Program-made: the position numbers and the translations under genes | The notes under the pieces: model-generated | What the model was told of the DNA's origin: nothing | Seen by the model: only the letters and a program-made list of their open reading frames with translations | The model's database searches: none | In this document: positions 47,367-56,411 of the stretch, in pieces | How the letters are laid out: each line of letters opens with the position of its first letter | How positions within the stretch are numbered: position 1 is the first letter of the stretch | Origin: an uncultured Lachnospiraceae bacterium | GTDB taxonomy: Bacteria > Bacillota > Clostridia > Lachnospirales > Lachnospiraceae | Assembly (NCBI GenBank): GCA_947626415.1 | Contig: CANQSA010000004.1 | Coordinates: forward strand, 78,892 to 142,891 | Reading direction: 5' to 3' | DNA: 64,000 nucleotides

Positions 47367-48062
47367 TTGAAACACACAATGAAAGAACTGCCCGCACAGC
47401 AGCGTCCCTATGAACGCTTTGCAGCGCAGGGAGCGGGGAATCTGACAGACGCGGAATTGATCGCGATCATCCTGCGCTCCGGTACACAAGGAAAATCCGC
47501 CCTGTCTCTGGCAGAGGAGCTGTTGGAACCCAGGAACGGATATGAAGGTCTGCTGCGGTTATTACACACGACCAAAGAAGAACTGCAGGCCATTGAAGGA
47601 GTAGGAGCCGTAAAGGCAGCGCAGCTTTTATGTATTGCGGAATTATCCAGGCGAATCGTAAAAGCCAGACTGACAGATCAAGTCACCTTTACGGATCCGG
47701 CGGCGATTGCCGGTTATTTTATGGAAGACATGCGGCATATGGAACGCGAAGTCACAAAGCTGCTTTTGCTCAATGTCAAGGGGAGAATGACAGACGCGAT
47801 CGATATTGCCCAGGGAACCGTAATGGCTTCCTGTCTGGAACCCAGAGAGGTTTTCAGGGAAGCGCTCAGACGGGGCGCGGTTTCCGTCTGTATTTTGCAC
47901 AATCATCCCAGCGGAGATCCGACTCCCAGCAAAGAGGATATCCGCAGCACCAGAAGACTGACGGCCGCTGGAGAAATCGTGGGGATTCCGGTAATAGATC
48001 ATATCATTATCGGAGATAATACTTACAGAAGTTTTAGAGAAATGGGGATTATATCAGGTTAA
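47367..48062 (+). CDS. radC: RadC family JAB/MPN-domain protein
   Basis: RadC-family proteins have a helix-hairpin-helix region and a JAMM metalloprotease-like domain; despite the name, a direct role in DNA repair is not established. The metal motif is H178-N-H180 in ILHNHPSGDPTPSKED. TTG 47367 is chosen as start because AAGGAGG lies five bases before it, while the next ATG (47379) is 17 bases away and an upstream TTG (47328) has no site. The product is 231 aa. It precedes mreB, as in many Firmicutes. Confidence 0.92.
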   Translation: MKHTMKELPAQQRPYERFAAQGAGNLTDAELIAIILRSGTQGKSALSLAEELLEPRNGYEGLLRLLHTTKEELQAIEGVGAVKAAQLLCIAELSRRIVKARLTDQVTFTDPAAIAGYFMEDMRHMEREVTKLLLLNVKGRMTDAIDIAQGTVMASCLEPREVFREALRRGAVSVCILHNHPSGDPTPSKEDIRSTRRLTAAGEIVGIPVIDHIIIGDNTYRSFREMGIISG

Positions 48063-48073
48063 TAGGAGGCAGT

Positions 48074-49117
48074 ATGGCAAAGCATATTTATGGGATTGAT
48101 TTTGGCACCAGCAATATAAAGATATATAATCGGAGCGGAGAACAGCTCCTGAACGAGCGGAATGTGATCGCCTTAAAACCGGGGAACCAGGTGTTCAGTT
48201 TTGGAGATGAAGCGTTTGAAATGTATGAAAAAACGCCGGAGGATATCCAGGTATCTTTTCCGATCCGATATGGCGTGATCGCGGATATGGAGCATATGGA
48301 GATGCTGTTTGAGCATTTTTTTGACAAGGTGAATCTGCCGCGGAAACGAAAGAGCGGAGATTTTTATATCGCCGTACCTACAGATATATCGGAGGTGGAA
48401 AAGCGCGCCTTTTATGATCTGGTGGCCGATTCCAAGATCAAGGTAAAAGATATCGCCGTGGTGGATAAGCCCATTGCCGACGCCGTCGGCGTAGGCATTG
48501 ACGTAGACAGTCCCCGCGGCAATATGATCGTCAATATCGGAGCGGATACAACAGAGATCAGCGTTACTTCCCTGGGCGGTATCGTAATCAGCAAAATCAT
48601 CAAAATGGGCGGCAATAAACTGGACGAAACCATTTGTAATGTTGTCCGCAAGAAATATAATATCCTGATCGGCATGAAGACCGCGGAGCAGGTAAAGACC
48701 CGTCTGGCCCATGCGCTGCTGCCGAAAGAAGAGGAAGAAGAGGACGAATTTTACGAACGGTCCTGGAAAGTATTCGGCCGGAATATCATTACCGGACTGC
48801 CTGCCAATAAGCAGGTCTCCGCGCTGCTTGTCAGCGAGGCGATCCATGAGCTTCTGTACACTCTGGTGGACGCCATCCGGCAGCTTCTGGAACGGACGCC
48901 GCCCGAGCTGTCAGCGGATATTATCGATACCGGGATCTATCTGACCGGAGGTTCTTCCATGATCCCGGGGCTTTCGCAGCTGATCACGGAAGCGACCGGC
49001 CTGCATGTGAATCCGGCGGACTCGCCGGACCTTTCCGTAATCCGAGGATTGATGGAGATCATCCATAATCCGAAGCTCGGCGGACTTCTATACACACCCA
49101 GAGAAAATGATTATTAG
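48074..49117 (+). CDS. mreB: Rod shape-determining protein MreB
   Basis: MreB is the bacterial actin homologue that forms membrane-bound filaments guiding lateral cell-wall synthesis. The 347-aa product has actin-fold ATP motifs: GIDFGTSNIKIYN at the front, NIGADTTEISV in the middle and TGGSSMIPGL near the end. It is followed by mreC, mreD and PBP2, so it is the cell-elongation MreB rather than an isolated Mbl paralogue. Confidence 0.97.
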   Translation: MAKHIYGIDFGTSNIKIYNRSGEQLLNERNVIALKPGNQVFSFGDEAFEMYEKTPEDIQVSFPIRYGVIADMEHMEMLFEHFFDKVNLPRKRKSGDFYIAVPTDISEVEKRAFYDLVADSKIKVKDIAVVDKPIADAVGVGIDVDSPRGNMIVNIGADTTEISVTSLGGIVISKIIKMGGNKLDETICNVVRKKYNILIGMKTAEQVKTRLAHALLPKEEEEEDEFYERSWKVFGRNIITGLPANKQVSALLVSEAIHELLYTLVDAIRQLLERTPPELSADIIDTGIYLTGGSSMIPGLSQLITEATGLHVNPADSPDLSVIRGLMEIIHNPKLGGLLYTPRENDY

Positions 49118-49132
49118 GAGCTGGAACATACG

Positions 49133-49984
49133 ATGAAGAAGTTAAATCATAAAATCCGAACCAAACATATGTTATGGATATTAAGCGGGGTCTGTATCGC
49201 TCTGATCGGAATTTCCTTTCTGCTGCCGGGCGTCCGAAACGCGGTAAAAACCGGAGCCGCCTATGTGATCACGCCGATCCAGCGGGGGATCAACCATATG
49301 GGAATGTGGTTTGCCGATAAGACGGATTCCTTTAAGAAAATGGACGAGGTCATTGCGGAAAATGAACGGCTGAAGCAGCGTGTAGATGAACTGACAGAAG
49401 AAAACAGTATGCTGGTACAGAACCGGTATGAGCTGGAACGCCTTCGGGAACTGCTGGCGCTTAGCAATGACTATCCGGACTATGATACGGCTGCCGCAAA
49501 GGTGATTGCCAAAGAAAGCGGAAACTGGTTTCATTCCTTTAACATCGACATCGGAAAGAATCAGGGAATCGAACCGGATATGAACGTGATCTCCGGCGGC
49601 GGTCTGGTCGGGATCGTAACCGAGGTATACGAGAATTCCGCCGTTGTGGAATCGATCATTGACGACGGCTATAATGTCAGCGGAAAATGCGCGTCTTCCT
49701 CCGATCTGTGCATTGTAAACGGAGATCTGTCCCTGATCGAATCGGGACTGCTTAGGATCACAAATATCATGAAAGATTCTACGGTAAAAGAAGGCGACAT
49801 GATATTGACTTCCCACATCAGTTCCAAGTATCTGCCGGGAATCTTGATCGGATATGTAACAGAGCTGACGGAAGATTCCAATGACCTTACGAAATCCGGG
49901 TATCTGATCCCGGCCGTAGATTTTGAACATATTGAAGAAGTGCTTGTCATTAAGCAGTTAAAGGATACAGGCGGTGAAAAATAG
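49133..49984 (+). CDS. mreC: Rod shape-determining protein MreC
   Basis: MreC is a single-pass membrane protein that links MreB to PBP2 and the periplasmic side of the elongation complex. The 283-aa product has one membrane helix (about residues 13-31), a coiled coil (about 65-110) and the beta-barrel domain with NWFHSFNIDIGKNQGIEPDMNVI. GGAG precedes the start. Confidence 0.95.
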   Translation: MKKLNHKIRTKHMLWILSGVCIALIGISFLLPGVRNAVKTGAAYVITPIQRGINHMGMWFADKTDSFKKMDEVIAENERLKQRVDELTEENSMLVQNRYELERLRELLALSNDYPDYDTAAAKVIAKESGNWFHSFNIDIGKNQGIEPDMNVISGGGLVGIVTEVYENSAVVESIIDDGYNVSGKCASSSDLCIVNGDLSLIESGLLRITNIMKDSTVKEGDMILTSHISSKYLPGILIGYVTELTEDSNDLTKSGYLIPAVDFEHIEEVLVIKQLKDTGGEK

Positions 49985-49996
49985 AGGAGGCGGCCT

Positions 49997-50521
49997 ATGT
50001 TTTTAAGAAGTGTGCTTCGCAAAATCATTATGACCGGAATCGTAATTCTGGCTGCGTTCATTCAGACTGCCGTATTTCCCCTGTTTTCTTTTCAGATCCC
50101 ATATCCGAATCTGATGATCCTGCTGACCAGCGTTTTCGGATTTATCGCCGGAAAACGGGAAGGGATGTATACCGGATTTATCTGCGGCCTGTGCGCGGAC
50201 CTGTTTGGCGGAACGGTTCTGGGTTTTTCCGCGCTGCTTTTTATGTATCTGGGATATATGAATGGCATGATCCGCAGATTTATCTATGAAGAAGATATTA
50301 TTTTTCCGATTATTTTGGTTGCGGCGACAGATTTCGCCTACAATTTCATTTATTTTGTGTTAAATTTTATGTTGCGGAATCGTCTGCAGTTCGGATATTA
50401 CTTTATACATACGGTACTGCCGGAAATTATATTTACGGCAGTTCTGGTTCTGTTTTCCTACAAGCAGTTTTTAAAGCTCCACAAACGGCTTCTGCGATAT
50501 GAAGAGGGGAGTGAGACGTAA
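49997..50521 (+). CDS. mreD: Rod shape-determining protein MreD
   Basis: MreD is the small multi-pass membrane partner of MreC. The 174-aa product shows about five membrane segments and the family motif YPNLMILLTSVFGFIAG. Its stop codon shares one base with the PBP2 start (50521), indicating coupled translation. Confidence 0.92.
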   Translation: MFLRSVLRKIIMTGIVILAAFIQTAVFPLFSFQIPYPNLMILLTSVFGFIAGKREGMYTGFICGLCADLFGGTVLGFSALLFMYLGYMNGMIRRFIYEEDIIFPIILVAATDFAYNFIYFVLNFMLRNRLQFGYYFIHTVLPEIIFTAVLVLFSYKQFLKLHKRLLRYEEGSET

Positions 50522-53373
50522 TGCTTGGTTATCTATGGGATGTATTAAAGGATATCTTAAAATCCAGACTCTTTATGCTGTGCGTGTTTTTTGCCGGTTT
50601 GTTTGCGATCCTGCTTTACCGCATTTTCGATCTGCAGATTGTAAACGAATCCTATTATATGAATACCTACGTACAAAAGGCCGTCAAGGAACGCACGACC
50701 AGACCAACGCGCGGAAACATTCTGGATCGGAACGGCAACGTACTCGCTTATAATGAATTGGCTTATGCCGTTACCATTGAGGATCAGCTGGAAAGTTCCG
50801 AAACGAAAGCGCAGCAGTTAAATCAGATCATCGCTGAAACGATCCGCCTGATCGAGAAAAACGGAGATTCGGTTATCTTTGACTTCAAACTGGCGCTGGA
50901 CAAGGATGACAACCTGTACTTCAACGTAACCTCCGACGCATCGAAGACCCGTTTTTTGAAAGATATTTACGGAGATGACGTTTATGAAAAAGAGGGCGAG
51001 AACCTGGAACGGGCATCGGCAGGCGAAGTGTACGATTATGTGATCGAACGTTACGGGCTGGAAGAAATGGACTTCAGCCGGAAAGAAAAACTTCAGATCG
51101 CAAATATCCGTTTTAACCTGGCGCAGAATGCATATCAGCGGTATATGGAGACGCAGATTGCAACCGATATCTCACAGGAGACGATGGCTGCCATTATGGA
51201 GCATGAAGCTGAGCTGACAGGCGTTTCCATTACCACGGAGACCGTCCGTGTCTATAACGACAGTATCTATTTTGCTCCGGTTATCGGATATACCGGCAAG
51301 ATCTCGGAAAGCCAGCTTTCGGAATTCGCTCAGCTCGGGCTGGATTATAATAGTTCCGACATTGTCGGAAAGGCAGGTGTAGAAGCCTCCATGGAAACTT
51401 ACCTGCAGGGGAAAAAAGGCTATGAACAGTTTTTTGCCGATTCCACCGGTAAGATCCTGCAGATTATCGAGCAGAGAGAAGCGGTCAGCGGAAATGATCT
51501 GTACTTAACCCTTGACCGGGATAAGACGATCGCCGCCTATCATCTGCTGGAACAGAAGATAGCCGGAATTCTGGTTTCCAAGATCCGAAATGCGGATCCA
51601 CTGAAAGAAGAAGATTTTAATGTAAAAGAAGATGAGGACAAACCGGATATCTATGTATCGATCAAAGATGTATATTTTCAGCTGTTGAATAATAACATCC
51701 TTGATATTGACCGGTTTGGAACAAAACAGGCCGGAAATACGGAAAAACAGATTTACAGCCGGTTTAAAAAGCGGCGCACGCAGGTTCTGGATGAATTAAA
51801 AGCGGAACTGCAGTCAGACTCCGGTACCCCGCTGGAGGAGCTGGAAGACGCCTATTATGCTTACGCGAATAAGATCTATGAGCTGCTTCGGGATAACGGG
51901 TATCTCCTGACTTCCCAGATTGATCCTGCGGACAAGACCTATCTGGCCTATCTGGACGGCAAGGTCGATATGCATACCTTTTACACATACGCGGTCACAA
52001 ACGGCTGGATCGACGTCTCCAAATTAGAAACAGAGGAAAAGTATACGACCGCGGAAGATTCTTATCAGCGGCTGGTGGAACAATTACTCGCCATGCTGAA
52101 AGACAATAAGAGCTTCGCGAAGCTGATCTATCAGTACATGGTTTATGACGGCAGCATATCCGGAAACGAACTGTGTATGATACTGTTTGACCAAAAAGTT
52201 CTGGATATGGATGAAACCGCCTATAACCGTCTGGCACAGGGCAGCAGCAGTTATGCGTATTCGTTTATGGTGGATCAGATCAGAAAGATTAACATTACGC
52301 CCGCGCAGCTGGCGCTGGATCCCTGTTCCGGTTCCGTAGTTCTGACAGATCCGAATACGGGCAGTGTACTGGCTTTAGTCACATATCCCAGTTATGACAA
52401 TAACTATTTCTCTGGTACGGTTGACCCGGATTATTGGGCCAAACTCCTGGATGACAGTTCGGACCCGCTTTATAACCGGGCGACGCAGACGACCCTGGCT
52501 CCCGGTTCCACGTTTAAGATGGTTTCCGCCATTGCCGGTCTGGAAGAAGGCGTGATCAGCACCGACGAATACATCTATGCCACCGGTATTTATACAAAGG
52601 TGACGCCGGCTGCCCGCTGCTGGATCTATCCGGGCGCGCACGGTTCCACCAATGTGGTAAAGGCGCTGGGCGTATCCTGCAACTTTTTCTTCTATGAAGT
52701 AGGCTATCGGCTGGCAACGGTAGATAAAGATACCTTCAGCAACGAATATGGTCTGGAACGGCTGAAAAAATATGCGGATCAGCTGGGACTGACCTCAAAG
52801 TCCGGCGTTGAGATCACGGAATCCGAACCGATTTTTTCAACGGAAAGCGCAGTCCGTTCGGCGATCGGGCAGGGAAAACACGGTTATACGGCAGCCCAGC
52901 TTGCCAGATATATTTCAACACTGGCGAATCACGGAACCAATTATGAACTGACTCTGATAGACAGAGTAACAGATAAAAACGGCGTAACGGTTTATGAGCA
53001 GTTTCCCAAACTGATCAATACGGTAACGATTTCCGATTCCACCTGGAACGCGATCCGTTCCGGCATGGAAATGGTGACGGCGCCAAGCGGTACAGTTGGA
53101 AGCGTTTTTCAGGATTTTAATGTACGGGTTGCCGGAAAAACCGGTACGGCGCAGGAGAGTGAACGCCGTTTGTCCCATGCGGTATTCGTCGGATATGCCC
53201 CGGCAGACGATCCGGAATACGCACTCAGCGTCTATATTCCATACGGCGATGAATCCGCCTATTCTGCGGAAGTTGCAAGAGATGTGCTTAAATTCTGTTA
53301 CGGCGAGAAGAAGCTGAAGGATATTTTGAAAGGAACGGCAGATAATACAGTATCCGGTCTTTCACATGACTAA
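50521..53373 (+). CDS. Penicillin-binding protein 2 (class B transpeptidase), with large insert
   Basis: The elongation-specific peptidoglycan transpeptidase, partner of RodA. One N-terminal membrane helix (about 18-37) is followed by the dimerisation domain (TRPTRGNILDRNGNVLAYNE) and the transpeptidase domain with SxxK at S663-K666, SCN at 719-721 and KTG at K873. At 950 aa it is much longer than the roughly 630-700 aa usual for PBP2; the excess is a mostly helical insert at about 357-598 between the start and the core of the transpeptidase region. Confidence 0.95.
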   Translation: MLGYLWDVLKDILKSRLFMLCVFFAGLFAILLYRIFDLQIVNESYYMNTYVQKAVKERTTRPTRGNILDRNGNVLAYNELAYAVTIEDQLESSETKAQQLNQIIAETIRLIEKNGDSVIFDFKLALDKDDNLYFNVTSDASKTRFLKDIYGDDVYEKEGENLERASAGEVYDYVIERYGLEEMDFSRKEKLQIANIRFNLAQNAYQRYMETQIATDISQETMAAIMEHEAELTGVSITTETVRVYNDSIYFAPVIGYTGKISESQLSEFAQLGLDYNSSDIVGKAGVEASMETYLQGKKGYEQFFADSTGKILQIIEQREAVSGNDLYLTLDRDKTIAAYHLLEQKIAGILVSKIRNADPLKEEDFNVKEDEDKPDIYVSIKDVYFQLLNNNILDIDRFGTKQAGNTEKQIYSRFKKRRTQVLDELKAELQSDSGTPLEELEDAYYAYANKIYELLRDNGYLLTSQIDPADKTYLAYLDGKVDMHTFYTYAVTNGWIDVSKLETEEKYTTAEDSYQRLVEQLLAMLKDNKSFAKLIYQYMVYDGSISGNELCMILFDQKVLDMDETAYNRLAQGSSSYAYSFMVDQIRKINITPAQLALDPCSGSVVLTDPNTGSVLALVTYPSYDNNYFSGTVDPDYWAKLLDDSSDPLYNRATQTTLAPGSTFKMVSAIAGLEEGVISTDEYIYATGIYTKVTPAARCWIYPGAHGSTNVVKALGVSCNFFFYEVGYRLATVDKDTFSNEYGLERLKKYADQLGLTSKSGVEITESEPIFSTESAVRSAIGQGKHGYTAAQLARYISTLANHGTNYELTLIDRVTDKNGVTVYEQFPKLINTVTISDSTWNAIRSGMEMVTAPSGTVGSVFQDFNVRVAGKTGTAQESERRLSHAVFVGYAPADDPEYALSVYIPYGDESAYSAEVARDVLKFCYGEKKLKDILKGTADNTVSGLSHD

Positions 53374-53396
53374 AGGATCAAAAGATTGGAGGTAGT

Positions 53397-54029
53397 ATGT
53401 CTGACAAGGTTATTATTAAAGGCTGCCAATACGGCATTCACGTTTTACTGGATGAAACCGCTCCGATTACAGAGATACAGAAGGAACTGGCTTATAAATT
53501 TCAAAACAGCACACATTTTTTTGAGCACGCAAATCTGGTAGTATCTTTCAGCGGAAGAAGCCTGACAACAGAAGAAGAAAAGCTGCTGATCGGCACGATC
53601 CGGGAAAATTCCGATATTCAGATCATCTGTCTTCTGGATACCAATAAAGATACGGAAGCATTTTATAAATCGCTGATGCAGGCCTATCTGGATACGGTAA
53701 TCGCCAATAAAGGACAGTTTTACCGCGGCAATCTGCATTCCGGACAGGTTCTGGAAAGTGAAAAAAGCGTTATTATCATCGGTAATGTGGAATTTGGCGC
53801 AAAGGTAATCTGTGCCGGCAATGTCGTTGTGATCGGCAGACTGCAGGGCACCGTATTTGCAGGCGCCAGAGGAAACGAAACGGCATTTATTGCCGCAAAC
53901 ACCATGAATCCCAATAAACTTCGGATCGGCGACGTGGTTGCCAGACAACCCCGGCGGCGCGCCGCGCAAGGTACAGATGCTAAAATTGCTTTCCTAGAGG
54001 GCGACACGATTTGTATGAAAGCAATCTGA
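53397..54029 (+). CDS. minC: Septum site-determining protein MinC
   Basis: MinC inhibits FtsZ assembly away from midcell. The 210-aa product has an N-terminal FtsZ-interacting domain (about 1-100) and the C-terminal beta-helix (HSGQVLESEKSVIIIGNV, then AKVICAGNVVVIGRLQGTVFAG) that binds MinD. GGAGG precedes the start. minC-minD-minE lies directly behind the mre-PBP2 genes. Confidence 0.95.
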   Translation: MSDKVIIKGCQYGIHVLLDETAPITEIQKELAYKFQNSTHFFEHANLVVSFSGRSLTTEEEKLLIGTIRENSDIQIICLLDTNKDTEAFYKSLMQAYLDTVIANKGQFYRGNLHSGQVLESEKSVIIIGNVEFGAKVICAGNVVVIGRLQGTVFAGARGNETAFIAANTMNPNKLRIGDVVARQPRRRAAQGTDAKIAFLEGDTICMKAI

Positions 54030-54061
54030 TTTTTTCAATGCCCTTATAAGGAGGAACAACT

Positions 54062-54841
54062 ATGGGTGAAGTAATTGTGGTGACGTCGGGAAAGGGCGGC
54101 GTAGGTAAAACAACCACATCGGCAAATATCGGAACAGGACTTGCGAAGCTGGGGAAAAAGGTAATCCTCATCGATACGGATATCGGTCTGCGGAATCTGG
54201 ATGTTGTCATGGGACTGGAAAACCGGATCGTCTATAACCTGGTGGATGTAGTAGAAGGAAATTGCAGTGTCAGACAGGCGGCGATCCGGGACCGGAATCA
54301 GGATACGCTTTATCTGCTTCCGTCCGCGCAGACCAGGGACAAGACCAGCGTCCAGCCTGCACAGATGAAACGGCTGACAGATGAACTGCGGGAGAAATTT
54401 GACTTTGTGATTTTAGACTGCCCCGCAGGAATTGAACAGGGCTTTCAGAACGCTATCGCCGGCGCGGACCGCGCGATCGTGATCACAACGCCGGAGGTAT
54501 CCGCGATCCGGGACGCGGATCGGATCATCGGCCTGTTGGAAGCCGCTAAGATAACCAGGATCGATCTGGTCGTAAACCGCCTGCGGATGGAAATGATCCG
54601 CCGGGGCGATATGATGTCCCTGGAAGATGTGGGCGATATCCTGGCTCTGAACATTATCGGCGCCGTCCCGGATGATGAGAACATTGTGATCTCCACAAAT
54701 CACGGTACGCCTATTGTAGGGGCGGACTGCCTTGCAGGACAGGCCTTTATGAATATCTGTCACAGAATTTTAGGAGAATCCGTTCCCTTTTTAAATCTGG
54801 AACGAAAGAAAGGATTTTTGGCTAAAATATTGAGAAGGTAA
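54062..54841 (+). CDS. minD: Septum site-determining ATPase MinD
   Basis: MinD is the membrane-binding ATPase that recruits MinC. The 259-aa product has the deviant Walker A motif KGGVGKTTT at about residues 11-19, the block VILIDTDIGLRNLDVVMGLENR, and a C-terminal amphipathic tail with a run of Phe, Leu and Lys residues (GFLAKILRR) for membrane binding. AAGGAGG precedes the start. Confidence 0.98.
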   Translation: MGEVIVVTSGKGGVGKTTTSANIGTGLAKLGKKVILIDTDIGLRNLDVVMGLENRIVYNLVDVVEGNCSVRQAAIRDRNQDTLYLLPSAQTRDKTSVQPAQMKRLTDELREKFDFVILDCPAGIEQGFQNAIAGADRAIVITTPEVSAIRDADRIIGLLEAAKITRIDLVVNRLRMEMIRRGDMMSLEDVGDILALNIIGAVPDDENIVISTNHGTPIVGADCLAGQAFMNICHRILGESVPFLNLERKKGFLAKILRR

Positions 54842-54857
54842 ATGGGAGGTGGCAGAT

Positions 54858-55124
54858 ATGCGGAATCCGTTACATATGTTGAAAAAACGGTCTTCCGGCT
54901 CCATAGCCAGGGACAGATTGAAACTTTTGCTGGTATCAGACCGGGCCAATTGCTCTCCTGAGATCATAAGCATGATAAAAAATGATATGGTGCATGTCAT
55001 TTCAAAATACATGGAAGTTGATAAAAATAAACTGGAAATACAGATCACACAGGCAGACAGCGCCGGAAACGGTCCTATGCTGTATGCCAATATACCGATC
55101 ATAGAGGTTAAACATGATTCATAA
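54858..55124 (+). CDS. minE: Cell division topological factor MinE
   Basis: MinE stimulates MinD ATPase and drives Min oscillation. The 88-aa product shows the MinD-contact region ARDRLKLLLVSDRA and the dimerisation domain with ISKYMEVDKNKLEIQI. ATG 54858 has GGAGG eight bases upstream, making it better than the in-frame GTG at 54849. MinE rather than DivIVA/MinJ-only positioning indicates an oscillating Min system, although a divIVA gene is also present at 60.7 kb. It overlaps rodA by 11 bases. Confidence 0.95.
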   Translation: MRNPLHMLKKRSSGSIARDRLKLLLVSDRANCSPEIISMIKNDMVHVISKYMEVDKNKLEIQITQADSAGNGPMLYANIPIIEVKHDS

Positions 55125-56268
55125 GATTCTGACAAAAATAAAATCCTATCACTACCGGAACATTAACTTTCGGCTCCTGATCTTTGTCTATATCCTGACA
55201 TACATCGGCATCCAGGTAATCGGAAGTGCCACGGATGAGAGCTTTGCCCGCAGACAATTGTTCGGCGTTCTTGCCGCAACGGTTGTCATGCTGGTGGCCA
55301 TGTTAATTGATTATAATCTGGTGTTGAAGTTTTATTGGATTTATTATATAATAAATATGGTATTATTATTAGGCGTGGAATTTTTCGGTGCATATCACGG
55401 AGGCGCCAGAAGATGGATCGATCTGCCGGGATTTCAGCTGCAGCCGTCCGAACTGACCAAGATCTTTCTGATCTTGTTTCTGGCAAAGCTGTTCAGCAAA
55501 TATCAGGATTATCTGAAGAGTTTTAAGCTGGTGATTGCTTCCGGCGTACTGGTCGGGCTGCCGGTTCTTCTGATTCTGGATCAGCCGGATCTCTCCACGA
55601 GTATCGTGATCGTGCTGACATTCTGTGCGATCCTCTTCGCAGCCGGACTTGGCTGGAAGATCATTGCGATTCTGTTTTCCGTTGCGGTTCCGGTGACTGT
55701 AGTTTTTATCTATCTGATCCTGCAGCCCAACCAGCAAATCCTGGAGGAATATCAGTACAACCGGATCGTAGGCTTCTACAGTGATGATGATGAGAATGAA
55801 ATGGTGCAGCGGATGAAGTACCAGCAGGAAAATTCCATTCTGGCGATCGGTTCCGGCGGACTGTACGGAAAAGGATTGAACAATAATACCATTACCAGTG
55901 TGAAAAACGGAAACTATCTGTCAGAGCCCCATACGGATTTCATTTTTACCATTGTAGGGGAAGAATTGGGATTTGTCGGCGGCGCGGCAGTTATCATATT
56001 GCTGCTTTTGATTGTATTTGAATGTTTTATTACCGGAGCCCGAGCCCCGGACCTGACAGGCAGGCTGATCTGCTGCGGAACAGGTTCCCTGCTGGCATTT
56101 CAGTCGTTTATCAATCTCGCGGTTGTAACCATGCTGATTCCAAATACCGGATTGACCCTTCCATTTGTTAGTTACGGTATCAATTCACTGATCAGTACCT
56201 TTGCCGCTTTGGGAATGATTCTGAATGTGGGATTACAGCGCAGGAAAACATATGACGAGGAGGGATAG
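55114..56268 (+). CDS. rodA: Rod shape-determining glycosyltransferase RodA (SEDS family)
   Basis: RodA is the SEDS peptidoglycan polymerase of the elongation complex. The 384-aa protein has about ten membrane segments and the SEDS motifs GARRWIDLPGFQLQPSELTK and PHTDFIFTIVGEELGF, ending with PFVSYGINSLISTFAALGMI. The context with mreBCD, PBP2 and min supports RodA over FtsW or SpoVE. It starts inside minE. Its stop codon abuts a strongly structured intergenic region. Confidence 0.95.
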   Translation: MIHKILTKIKSYHYRNINFRLLIFVYILTYIGIQVIGSATDESFARRQLFGVLAATVVMLVAMLIDYNLVLKFYWIYYIINMVLLLGVEFFGAYHGGARRWIDLPGFQLQPSELTKIFLILFLAKLFSKYQDYLKSFKLVIASGVLVGLPVLLILDQPDLSTSIVIVLTFCAILFAAGLGWKIIAILFSVAVPVTVVFIYLILQPNQQILEEYQYNRIVGFYSDDDENEMVQRMKYQQENSILAIGSGGLYGKGLNNNTITSVKNGNYLSEPHTDFIFTIVGEELGFVGGAAVIILLLLIVFECFITGARAPDLTGRLICCGTGSLLAFQSFINLAVVTMLIPNTGLTLPFVSYGINSLISTFAALGMILNVGLQRRKTYDEEG

Positions 56269-56405
56269 TGTGAAAAATCACACTGATGTGCTGATTTTTC
56301 ACACGGCTATTTGTGCCGGAGCGTCTCAAATAGCCCTGATGACAAATGAGAAATCGCCTTCGCGAATTTCTCATCGCCCGATCGCGTAAACGCTCCGGAA
56401 TGGAG
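56268..56405 (+). promoter_or_regulatory. Highly structured leader between rodA and mgsA, with a pseudoknot-capable pairing (unrecognised class)
   Basis: Three nested or crossing pairings fill this gap. Hairpin 1: GTGTGAAAAATCA (56268-56280) with TGATTTTTCACAC (56292-56304), extended by CAC/GTG at the tip. Hairpin 2: GGCTATTTG (56305-56313) with CAAATAGCC (56327-56335). Hairpin 3: ATGAGAAAT (56346-56354) plus CGC, with GCG plus ATTTCTCAT (to 56174 on the scale, i.e. 56374). CCGGAGCGT (56316-56324), in the loop of hairpin 2, pairs perfectly with ACGCTCCGG (56390-56398). Alternatively CTCC (56393-56396) can pair with the mgsA ribosome site GGAG (56402-56405). I do not recognise the class. Confidence 0.65.
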
Positions 56406-56411
56406 AAGTAC

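Noticed and set aside
56339..56389. 16-codon open frame in the mgsA leader
   Set aside because: It has no ribosome binding site and lies inside hairpin 3. The bases are better explained by pairing than by coding.
56346..56411. N-terminal extension of MgsA through the leader
   Set aside because: The extra residues are absent from the family, and GGAG spacing supports the start at 56412.
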